Positions 7,007 to 15,600 of a DNA stretch of 20,642 nt are shown here, piece after piece. Each line of letters starts with the position of its first letter. Position 1 is the stretch's first letter. Origin of the DNA: a virus. The DNA lies in IMG/VR virus record IMGVR_UViG_3300035698_005466, positions 1 to 20,642 of that record; one strand, written 5' to 3'. Made by a program: the position numbers and the translations under genes. The notes beneath the pieces were generated by a model. The model ran no database searches and was not told the origin of the DNA. It saw only the letters and a list, made by a program, of their open reading frames with translations.

Positions 7007-7036
7007 TGTAGTAGTGTCAGCAATGGCACTACTATA
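7007..7036 (+). promoter_or_regulatory. Intergenic RNA hairpin between head and tail genes
   Basis: TAGTAGTG (7009-7016) is perfectly complementary to CACTACTA (7027-7034). Adding 7007-7008 with 7035-7036 and 7017-7018 with 7025-7026 gives a 12-bp stem with two G-U pairs and a 6-base loop (7019-7024). It fills much of the 58-bp gap and ends eight bases before the AGAGG that serves the next gene. There is no T run after it, so it is not a standard terminator. It could be an RNase processing or mRNA-stability element separating head and tail messages. Confidence 0.5.
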
Positions 7037-7054
7037 ACAGTATAGAGGTTGATT

Positions 7055-7642
7055 ATGGCAAGTATTATGGAAATTTGTAATTTAGCAATATCACATATAG
7101 GTGGACAGTCTATTAGTAATCTAGACGAAGCATCAAAAGAAGCGATTGAATGTAAAAGAAGTTATACTGTTTCAAGGAATGCTGTATTGCGAAGCCATGA
7201 GTGGGGGTTTGCTACAAAACAAATTACATTGGCATTACTTACAGACGAATATCTAGATTATGATTATGCTTATGCGTATCCTATAGACGCTCTTAAAATA
7301 CAGAAAATCTATAATCCTGCAACTAAAAATAAAAAATTAGAATATGCTGTAAGGGCATCCCTTACATTAGCGAGTAGGGTTATATTGACTAATAACGAAG
7401 ATGCTCAAATACTTTATACAGCAGAAATAACTAATACAAATTTATTTGATTCTTTATTTTTAGAGGCTTTCAGCTGGAGGTTAGCGGCAGATTTAGCACA
7501 ACCTGTCAGAGGCGATGAGAAGTTGCAACAAATTTGCATGCAAACTTATTTAATATTAATAAACCAAGCAGAAGCAGATGATTCTGATGAAGGCTACGAG
7601 ACACCAAACCAGAACAACGCCTATGTGGAGGCAAGAAACTAA
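7055..7642 (+). CDS. Tail tubular protein A / head-tail adaptor (T7 gp11-like)
   Basis: This 195-aa protein probably forms the ring linking the portal to the tail nozzle and helps keep DNA inside. It has the family's opening (MASIMEICNLAISHIGGQSISNLDE), a conserved SRNAVLRSHEWGFATKQ segment, and AYAYPIDALKIQKIY followed by the later LEAFSWRLAADLA helix. All are typical of gp11-like adaptors. I start at ATG 7055 because AGAGG (7044-7048) is six bases before it; a TTG at 7049 is in frame but touches that site. The stop shares one base with the next start (TAATG). Confidence 0.9.
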   Translation: MASIMEICNLAISHIGGQSISNLDEASKEAIECKRSYTVSRNAVLRSHEWGFATKQITLALLTDEYLDYDYAYAYPIDALKIQKIYNPATKNKKLEYAVRASLTLASRVILTNNEDAQILYTAEITNTNLFDSLFLEAFSWRLAADLAQPVRGDEKLQQICMQTYLILINQAEADDSDEGYETPNQNNAYVEARN

Positions 7643-10041
7643 TGGTCACTTCCATTCTGAAAAATACTTTTGTTGGCGGTGAATGGTCTCCTAGTCTATA
7701 CGAGAGAACAGATTTACAAAAATATTATACAGCTTGTAAGACCATGAAGAATTTCATGATTCAGCCACAAGGTGGAGCAATAAAAAGAGGTGGGACTAGA
7801 TTTATTGCCGAAGTAAAGGATTCGACTACGGATGTAAGGCTCATTCCTTTTCAGTTTTCAGTTACTCAATCATATATGCTAGAGTTTGGTGATGAATACA
7901 TGCGAGTATTTAGCGATAAAGGGCAGGTTCTTTTAGATAGCACCCCAGCGGCTTATAATTCAGAAACCACCTACGATACTGGGGATCATGTGTCTTATAG
8001 CGGAGTAAATTATTACTCTAGAGTAGATAGTAATATAGGCAATCAACCAGACATTAGTACGACAGAGTGGTATGCGTTAGAGGGTGAAATTGTAGAGATC
8101 CCAACACCATATACGGAAGATATGCTATCAATTTTGAAGTTTACCCAGTCAGCAGATATTCTATATCTTACACATCCTAGTATAGCCCCACAACAATTAT
8201 TAAGATTTGACAATGACGAATGGCAGATAGAAGCTATATCGTTTGGTGGGACAATTGATCCACCAACAGCATTAACCATGACAGGATCAAGCAACACCTA
8301 TACAGTTACAGCTATATCCGAGGATGATGGAAGCGAGTCTGAAATAGCGAGTAGTACAACAGGCGACCCAGGGAATACATTAACTTGGACAGTTTCAACA
8401 GGTGCATTATATTATAAGGTTTATGAAATAGTGAACGATATTCCTTTTTATCTAGGTTTAGCCCAAAATGATTCCTATGTAATAGCAAGTGGTGTTGAGC
8501 CTGATCTAAATAAAACAGCCCCTAGTGCAGAGACTATTTTTAATTCAACCGATAACTATCCTGGCAGTTGTGCTTTTTACCAGCAAAGGCTGTTGTTTGC
8601 ACGGACAAATAATAAACCGCAAACCTTTTGGGGTTCACAAACTGGGTCATATACAAATTTCAATAAATCTATAATCTCTCAAGATGATGATTCGTATGAG
8701 TTTACAATTGCTTCTGGTGAAGTAAATGAGATCAAAGCGCTTACACCTTTAACCGATTTAATAATAGGGACTACTGGTGCAGAATGGAAGGCAAACTCTG
8801 GGACAACTAGCTCTATAGCTACTAACAATATTACCCTAAACCCACAGAGCAGGTATGGAAGCGATGATTTGAAGCCATTAATTATTGGAAACAATGTAAT
8901 GTTTATTGAAAATAGTAATGATTTAGTAAGGAATTTCTTGTTCTTGGATGATAGACAAGCATACCAGGGCAGTGATTTAAATATTTTAGCAAAACATTTG
9001 GTAGAGAACTATAATATTGTGTCTTGGGGTTACCAAAAAGAACCTTATAAGACTATTTGGTGTGTAAGAGATGATGGTGCATTACTTGGTTTATCTTATG
9101 ATCTAGAGAATCAAATCACCGCATGGCATCAACACGACACAGACGGAAAGTTCTTAGATGTAGAAAGCATTGTCAATATTAATGGCGATACAGATGTCTA
9201 TTTAGTCATTGAGCGAATAATAGGGGGGACATTTAAGAAGTATGTTGAAATCTTAGAAAACCCATTGAATACGGATGATGTAAGAGATTCGTTTTATGTG
9301 GATAGCGGTTTAAGTCTTGATGTTCCAATCAGTATTACTAATGCGACGCAGGCGGATCCGGTGGTTATAACAGCCACTGGCCATGGCTTGATTGATGATG
9401 ATCTAGTAGATATCTCTGATATTATAGGGATGACAGAGTTGAATGGCTTACAGTTCAAGGTTGATAATGCAACCACTAATACTTTTAGTCTGAAAAATAT
9501 AAATGATGATCAGGATATAGATGGGACAGGATATGGCGCTTACATTGAAAGCGGAGATGCAAGAAAAGCTGTCTCTAGTATTTCAGGATTAACTCATTTA
9601 GAAGGTAAAGAGGTTAGCGTTTTAGCAAACGGGAATATAGTTGTCGGAAAAATCGTTGCTAGTGGGGCAATAACATTGCCAAACGCAGCATCTAGGATAA
9701 GCGTAGGCTTGCAATACACTGCTGATTTAACTCCCCTTGACTTTGTTGTAGAGGTCAAGAGTGGAAGCATCCAGGAGAAGTTGAAGCAAATTAAAAGCGT
9801 AGTAATTGAGCTGCAAAATACTAGAGAAGTTTTTATTGGAGCCAATAAAGACTTATTGCTTGAGGTCAAATTCAGAACTAACGAACCTTATCTTACGCCT
9901 ATTGAGTTGTTTGATGGTAGTAAGGAAATAAATTTGTTAGATAATATAAATAGAAACATAAGTATTTTAATGCGCAGCATTAACCCGTTGCCTATAACTG
10001 TTTTGTCTGTGACAGGGAGGCTAAACATTGGTAAAAGATAA
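7642..10041 (+). CDS. Tail tubular protein B / tail nozzle (T7 gp12-like)
   Basis: This 799-aa protein would form the distal tube of the short tail. The opening NTFVGGEWSPSLYERTDLQKYYTACKTMKNF followed by GGAIKRGGTRFI is diagnostic, as is SCAFYQQRLLFARTNNKPQTFWGS in the middle. Extra modules sit between core parts. Residues about 103-145 resemble a type 5/12 carbohydrate-binding module (TTYDTGDHVSYSGVNYYS, then WYAL). Residues about 205-295 resemble a fibronectin III fold (ALYYKVYEIVNDIPFYLG). Residues about 563-640 resemble the beta module seen in phage tails and annotated as E1 FCCH-like (ADPVVITATGHGLIDDDLVD). GGAGG (7627-7631) precedes the ATG by 10 bases. The gene overlaps the next by 14 bp. 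Confidence 0.92.
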   Translation: MVTSILKNTFVGGEWSPSLYERTDLQKYYTACKTMKNFMIQPQGGAIKRGGTRFIAEVKDSTTDVRLIPFQFSVTQSYMLEFGDEYMRVFSDKGQVLLDSTPAAYNSETTYDTGDHVSYSGVNYYSRVDSNIGNQPDISTTEWYALEGEIVEIPTPYTEDMLSILKFTQSADILYLTHPSIAPQQLLRFDNDEWQIEAISFGGTIDPPTALTMTGSSNTYTVTAISEDDGSESEIASSTTGDPGNTLTWTVSTGALYYKVYEIVNDIPFYLGLAQNDSYVIASGVEPDLNKTAPSAETIFNSTDNYPGSCAFYQQRLLFARTNNKPQTFWGSQTGSYTNFNKSIISQDDDSYEFTIASGEVNEIKALTPLTDLIIGTTGAEWKANSGTTSSIATNNITLNPQSRYGSDDLKPLIIGNNVMFIENSNDLVRNFLFLDDRQAYQGSDLNILAKHLVENYNIVSWGYQKEPYKTIWCVRDDGALLGLSYDLENQITAWHQHDTDGKFLDVESIVNINGDTDVYLVIERIIGGTFKKYVEILENPLNTDDVRDSFYVDSGLSLDVPISITNATQADPVVITATGHGLIDDDLVDISDIIGMTELNGLQFKVDNATTNTFSLKNINDDQDIDGTGYGAYIESGDARKAVSSISGLTHLEGKEVSVLANGNIVVGKIVASGAITLPNAASRISVGLQYTADLTPLDFVVEVKSGSIQEKLKQIKSVVIELQNTREVFIGANKDLLLEVKFRTNEPYLTPIELFDGSKEINLLDNINRNISILMRSINPLPITVLSVTGRLNIGKR
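10014..10020 (+). promoter_or_regulatory. Ribosome binding site for a TTG start
   Basis: AGGGAGG at 10014-10020, inside the end of the nozzle gene, is seven bases before TTG 10028. No ATG or GTG is placed as well, so this site decides the start of the gp13-like gene. A strong site may offset the weak TTG codon. Confidence 0.75.
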
Positions 10042-10501
10042 TATATTAATTCGTGGAACAGTCCCGGAAGATATTTCTTATTTAAGGAATAATTTAAGGG
10101 ATACAGATATTAAAGAAATATACGACATAACAGGTAAGAACCCTAAAGAAGGGATGGATTATTCTTATGATGTATCTACTAAATCATGGACTTTATTAAA
10201 AGGCGAAGAACCAATATTCTCATGGGGTGTTGCCCCCAAATCTTTTTTATCAACCACTGGCTTGGCATGGCTTTTAGGATCGGTGAAGATACGAGAGGTT
10301 AAAATGAAACTATTAAGAGACAGTAAGAAATATATTAAAGAAATGCTAGACGGTTATATTAGACTAGAGGGATATGTAAGCAATGACAATAAGCTGTCTA
10401 AAGATTGGTTAAAATGGTGTGGATTTACCCTTGAAACAGCTAAGCCTACAGGGTTTAACAAGAAAATGTTTCATAGATTTTACATGGACAAGGAGGCTTA
10501 A
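10028..10501 (+). CDS. Internal virion protein A (T7 gp13-like, GNAT-related)
   Basis: A 157-aa protein beginning at TTG 10028. The core FSWGVAPKSFLSTTGLAWLLG, then MKLLRDSKKYIKEMLDGYIRLEGYVSNDNKLSKDWLKWCGFTL, fits the T7 gp13 family (PF11090), which has a GNAT acetyltransferase-like shape. The closing KWCGF resembles the WL-x-x-x-GF end of that fold. In T7, gp13 is needed for virion morphogenesis, and enzyme activity is not established. Position is right: directly after the nozzle gene and before the gp14-like gene. The frame overlaps the nozzle gene by 14 bp, and its own stop is two bases before the next ATG. Confidence 0.85.
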   Translation: MVKDNILIRGTVPEDISYLRNNLRDTDIKEIYDITGKNPKEGMDYSYDVSTKSWTLLKGEEPIFSWGVAPKSFLSTTGLAWLLGSVKIREVKMKLLRDSKKYIKEMLDGYIRLEGYVSNDNKLSKDWLKWCGFTLETAKPTGFNKKMFHRFYMDKEA

Positions 10502-10502
10502 T

Positions 10503-10997
10503 ATGTGCTCTCCAGCAATTGCGATTCCATTATTAGTAGCAGGTGCAGGAGTTAGCGCTATTGGTGCCGCTAAAGAACAAAAAGCATCAAATCAGGCATT
10601 AGAATATAACGCTAAAATTTTAGAAACAAATGCAAAGACTAGAGAATTGCAAGCTATCAACACGGAAAAAATAGGCGCAATTAAACAATCAGAATTAAAA
10701 AGTGATGTAAACATGTTTGTGGGAACACAAAGATCTGGGTTTGGAGCAAGTGGTGTGGTAGTAGATGAAGGGAGTGCTTTTGATGCCATAAAAGCTACCG
10801 AGATCCAAGGCACTCAGGATGCTCTTACATTGCAATACAATATCGATCAAGAAGCATTTGGATATAAGGCAGAAGCCCAAAATTTAAGGGCACAAGCAAA
10901 GGGTTTGCGTAATCAAAAAGGATCAACTAAGCAAGCAGTTTTTAGATCATTATTAAACAGTGCAACACAAATAGGATCACAGGCAGCATTTTCATAG
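10503..10997 (+). CDS. Internal virion protein B (T7 gp14-like)
   Basis: A 164-aa protein, probably ejected first and thought to form a pore in the outer membrane. It opens MCSPAIAIPLLVAGAGVSAIGAA, the Met-Cys-x-Pro plus Ala/Gly-rich hydrophobic helix typical of gp14-like proteins. Helical segments follow (KASNQALEYNAKILETNAK), then the conserved GTQRSGFGASGVVVDEGSAFD turn and a long Ala/Gln-rich helix (about 100-140). The frame is open further upstream from 10419, but AGGAGG (10491-10496) is six bases before ATG 10503 and the Met-Cys start is characteristic, so I use 10503. Confidence 0.88.
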   Translation: MCSPAIAIPLLVAGAGVSAIGAAKEQKASNQALEYNAKILETNAKTRELQAINTEKIGAIKQSELKSDVNMFVGTQRSGFGASGVVVDEGSAFDAIKATEIQGTQDALTLQYNIDQEAFGYKAEAQNLRAQAKGLRNQKGSTKQAVFRSLLNSATQIGSQAAFS

Positions 10998-11008
10998 GAG
11001 AGTAGTAT

Positions 11009-12685
11009 ATGGCAATAATCCCTAAGGCTCAAAGAAGAGTTACTAATTTAGCTAATATCCCGTCTTCTGCTATACAGCCACAGACTGGAACTCCTGAACA
11101 GTTCGGACTCCAGGACGCTCAAACATTGGGGCAGGTAGGTAGTAGTTTACAGCAGATAGGAGCTCAGGCATTAGCAACAAATACTCAAACTAAAAGAAAA
11201 GCTAAAATAAGAGACTCGGTGAATGAGTTTAATACATTTTCAAGAGAATATAATAGTTCTGTATATGACAAGAAGGCTAAAGATGCAATAGATGTTTATC
11301 CAGAATCTCAGAAGGTATACGAAGATACTAGGAATAAAATGGCGGATTCTTTTACGAATGGGATAGAAAGAGAAATGTTTTTGAGTAGCATTAATCCCAA
11401 TATAAATAATAGTTTAAACGGAATTTTCAAGCATCAAGAAAATCAGATCTCTAATTATGAAGATATTACCTTGGATGCTCAAAACCAAAACTTTATAGAC
11501 AATGCAGTACAAAATCGTTTTGACTCTGAATATATCAAGGCTCAAGAAGATGGAGTAGTTGCAAACACTAGGTTTAAGAACAATAAGAATGGTCTAGACG
11601 GAGAAGTGGCTAAACAGAATGTTGAAGCTTCAATCAATAATTTCAATGTACAGGTGCTAGAATCATTTGAAAGCCCAAGTGAATCTAGTAAATATCTAGA
11701 AAGTAACTGGGATAAGTTTAATCCATCAGTAAGAACGGAGCTAAAAGAAAGGTTAGACAAGGAAATGGAAGAGGTTTTTATAAGAGAAAAGTCACTAGAG
11801 ATTTCGACATCAGGGCTTACCCTTGAACAACAATTATTAGAAGTAGATAAGATTAAAGATCCAGGGCAAGCAAAGCAGGTAAGGGCTAATGTTAAAACAA
11901 GATATAACGAAAAGCAGGCCATTAGAAAAGGGGAGCAACAAAAATTCGTAGAGGATGAATGGGATGACCTTTTCGAGAACCCGTTATCCTATATTATACC
12001 TATAAAACAAGTAGACTCTACGACCCAGAAACAAATGTTGATATTCAAGAATAATGCTATAGAGGATTACAAGAGATCGAAGGGGCTGGGTGCAGGCAAA
12101 AAAACAGACTTTATTTTATATAATGAGTTAATGTCTATGTCCGAAGAAGAGTTCTTGAAGCAAGATCTAAACAGTCACCTAAGCAAACTAGCACCAACCG
12201 AATTTAAGGAATTGGTTAAGAATCAAAGGGCATTGCGGCTTAATGATTCTGAGGCAGAGCGAACTAGAACTTTCCAGCAACAAGCAAAAGATAAAATATC
12301 AGGGATGAACCAGTTTGACCCTAAGAAAGGCGAGAGAGAAAGGACTAATCTTAATAGGTTTATGGAGCAGTTTAACCAAAAGTTAACTACTCTTTCACCA
12401 GAAGATAGAACGGAAGTAAATATAGGGCAAGTAGTAGATACCTTGTTGGCTCCTGTGAGTATTCATAGACCTGGAAGAAATAAGTTCTTTAGATTTGAAA
12501 TTCCATATATTGAAGATCCAAAACAAAAAGATTTTGTTCTGGAAGAACGAATCCCAGAGAATTTACAAAAGTTAAGCAATGTAAACTTTGATAAACGAAG
12601 TAACCAGTATTATGTAGATGTTGGTAATATGCGAGAAGTCTATGACCAGTTTGGCAATTTAATAGCAAAAGGTAGGCGAAAATGA
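11009..12685 (+). CDS. Internal virion protein C (T7 gp15-like)
   Basis: A 558-aa, mostly helical protein. The N-terminus (IPSSAIQPQTGTPEQFG, then AQTLGQVGSSLQQIGAQAL) is common in gp15-like ejection proteins. The middle is Gln, Asn, Lys and Glu-rich with long amphipathic helices and no enzymatic motif (residues about 60-470). The last part (GRNKFFRFEIPYIEDP and VGNMREVYDQFGNLIAKG) is more beta-like. In T7 gp15 joins gp16 to form the periplasmic DNA tunnel; I infer the same here from size, composition and place between the gp14-like gene and the giant gene. AGGAG (10996-11000) precedes ATG by 8 bases. The stop overlaps the next start by 4 bp. Confidence 0.8.
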   Translation: MAIIPKAQRRVTNLANIPSSAIQPQTGTPEQFGLQDAQTLGQVGSSLQQIGAQALATNTQTKRKAKIRDSVNEFNTFSREYNSSVYDKKAKDAIDVYPESQKVYEDTRNKMADSFTNGIEREMFLSSINPNINNSLNGIFKHQENQISNYEDITLDAQNQNFIDNAVQNRFDSEYIKAQEDGVVANTRFKNNKNGLDGEVAKQNVEASINNFNVQVLESFESPSESSKYLESNWDKFNPSVRTELKERLDKEMEEVFIREKSLEISTSGLTLEQQLLEVDKIKDPGQAKQVRANVKTRYNEKQAIRKGEQQKFVEDEWDDLFENPLSYIIPIKQVDSTTQKQMLIFKNNAIEDYKRSKGLGAGKKTDFILYNELMSMSEEEFLKQDLNSHLSKLAPTEFKELVKNQRALRLNDSEAERTRTFQQQAKDKISGMNQFDPKKGERERTNLNRFMEQFNQKLTTLSPEDRTEVNIGQVVDTLLAPVSIHRPGRNKFFRFEIPYIEDPKQKDFVLEERIPENLQKLSNVNFDKRSNQYYVDVGNMREVYDQFGNLIAKGRRK

Positions 12686-15600
12686 GAAATCCTTTATTGG
12701 ATGGGTTTGAAGAAATCCCAGTTCAGGCAGAAAAGCCTGTTAATAACTCTTTATTAGAAGGATTCCAAGAAGTTCCTGTTTCAAAGGTAACGACTTTTGA
12801 GCCTAATGCTTTGGCGGATGCTAATATTACGAGCAATATGCTTAAGGGTTTGTTCCCAGAAGGCAAGACTTTTGATACTGCGGTAAGGGTTGACCAGGGG
12901 AATCTTGAATGGGCATTAAATACTTATAAAGGGGTAAGCCCTGAGGTAGCTGCAAAGGTTCAGAAGATTTCTAAACAAGAAGATTTAAGCTTTGAAACTA
13001 CAATGGCCAATAAAGAAGAATGGACGCAATGGCAAGAAGCACAAGACATTTACTCTTCTTTGTTAGAAAAAGACGAGAAGGGAGTTTTCAAGTATCCTTT
13101 TACTGCTAATTGGTTAAATAACCCTGATAAGATAGCAGTTTCCAAGGATGATGTAGAAGCATTAAAAGAAATAGAGAAACTATTAAATAGACAATCCCAA
13201 AAAGATGAAGGCTTTCTAAAGTCTAATGTTAGAGCGTTTAGGTATGGGTCAGAGCTTACTGCTGCAAATGTTGCGAAAATACCAGCACTTGCATATTCGA
13301 CAGTTAAGCAAGCAGGAAGAGATATTTTAGGTACCGAGGCAGATATTGCTCCACCTGATTGGCTTTTGAACAATCCTATTGCTAACTATTTCGAGGAACG
13401 GGCAAGGGATGTTATGCCGATAGATTTAGAGAATGATATTATTAATTATATAAAGAAAGGGGACATTAAAGGTGCAGCTAACAATTGGGCTTTGCAGATA
13501 AGTGCGAATGCTCCCAATTCATTGCTTGCAATAGGATCATTTTTGGCGGGCGTGCCGCAAGTTGGTTTAGGCTTGTTGGGCGGTCTTTCTGGTGCTGCAG
13601 CATTTGAGGAAGGACTTGGGGAGGGAAAAACTACAGAACAAGCTATTTCGCATGGCCTCTTAAGCGGTACTGCGGAAGTAGCTTTTGAATCTATAGGAAC
13701 ATTCGGGATATTGAAAACCTTAGAAAAGAAAATAACTCAACAGGCTGGCAAGGCTATTTCTAAGGCATTCTTTAAAGAAGTAGGATTAAGCGCATTGGTT
13801 GCAGGTGGTCAAGAAGGTGGGGAAGAGCTGGGTACTGAATTTGCTCAAAGCTTTTCTGATTTCATTACTGGTGATGACGAAGCATTCCAGGGTGTAATAG
13901 GTCGATCCATAAATGCTGGGTTGGTTGGTTTTGGTTCTGGTGTAGGAATGGGCGGTGGCGGAACTGTTTTGGCTAATGTTTCACGGGGTTTAGAGTTTAA
14001 AAGAAACAAAGAAAACTTTGATAATCTAGAGAAAGCTGTTACTGAATCTAAAACAACACAACGCTCACCTGAAAATACTCAAGAGTTTATTGAAGATATT
14101 AATTTGAAAGTTGATACTGACCCGAATATATATTTAGACAATGAAGGGGTTCAAACCTTATTCCAGGAAAAGCCTAAAGAGTTTAATGAGTTTGCAGAAA
14201 AGATGGGGATTACTAAAGATTTACCAGAGTTGCAAGAGACAGGTGCAGATGTGCCTGTTGATAAGTCAAAATATTTAGCCAATTATGCAGGGACAGACCT
14301 AAGCTTAGAATTGAACAAGTATATTAAATTTGAACCTAGTGGCGTATCATTAAGCACTGAAAAAGCTAATCAGCAAGAATTTGAGAACCAGCTAGAACTT
14401 TTAAGAAATAGAGCTGCTGCATTAGAAGAAGATCAAAAACTTCCACAACAAGTAGAGGCTATTCGTAATACTCTGTTAGAGAGCGGAAAAAAGGCTAGTG
14501 ATGTAGATGCTCAACTTGGTGTTTTAATGTCAGGGGCGAAGGTGCTGAGCCAGAAGAGAGGGGAGTCAGTAAAGGAATGGTTTAATCGTGTTAACCCTGA
14601 GCTCCAACTAGGAAGAGATATTAAAGATATTCAAAAAGAAGGTATATCTTATAATCAAGAAACTGGGGATATTGTAAAGAATGAAAATTTTAATAAATGG
14701 TTTGGTGATAGCAAGGTCGTTGATGAAAAAGGGTCACCCTTGGTAGTTTATCACGGGTCTCCTAATGAATTTACTACTTTTGATTATTCTAAAATAGGAG
14801 AATTAGGCAGGCAAGAAGGATCTGGGTTTTATTTTACTACAAATAAAGATATTGCTTCCGGTTATGCAAAAGATGGAAAAATCTTTCAAGTTTATTTAAA
14901 TATTAAAAAGCCTATGGAAGTAGATAGGAAAGGATTTAATAAAAAAGAATTAACAAAGTTATTAAAAGAAGTGGTAAAAAAAGAATCTGAAAAACTTGAT
15001 CAAGATATAGGGGATGGATTTTTATCTAATTTTGGGGATGTTAGTTTCCAGGGATTTGGAGATGTTTTGAATGAGGCAGTAGAAAACATTCTAGATGAAG
15101 AATTAGCTATAGACCAATTAGGAAGTTTCGTAGGGGCTGGGCTAGATGTAGAAGTCCTTAATAGAGCTGTTATAAAAACATTAAAATATGACGGTATCGT
15201 TTCTGATGGTTTTCAAGGGTTAGGGAGAGAAGGCGGTAAGATCTATATAGCATTAACACCTAATCAAATAAAATCAGTAGATAATCAAGGCACATTTGCA
15301 ACAGATACAGCTAACATTTTGAAGCAAGAAGAAGATAAAATAGTGAGAGGGGGGGTTAGCTTTACAGATACTAAGACAACAATAAACTTGTTCAAAAGTG
15401 CTAATCTTTCAACTTTCCTTCATGAGACTGCGCATATTTTTTCTAATGACATTCAAGAATTAATCAAAACAGGTAAGGCAGATGATCAGCTAAAGGCTGA
15501 TTATGATACTATATTAAAGTTTGTAGATGGAAAGCTAGATGTGGCAGGGGAAGAAAAGTTTGCTAGAGGATTTGAGGCATATTTAAGAGAAGGAAAAGCA

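Noticed and set aside
7033-7038. TATAAC as a -10 box before the gp11-like gene
   Set aside because: No -35-like sequence lies 15-19 bases upstream, and the bases are part of or next to the hairpin stem.
10419-10502. Longer start for the gp14-like gene
   Set aside because: The extra residues overlap the gp13-like gene in another frame, while ATG 10503 has AGGAGG at six bases and the typical Met-Cys opening.
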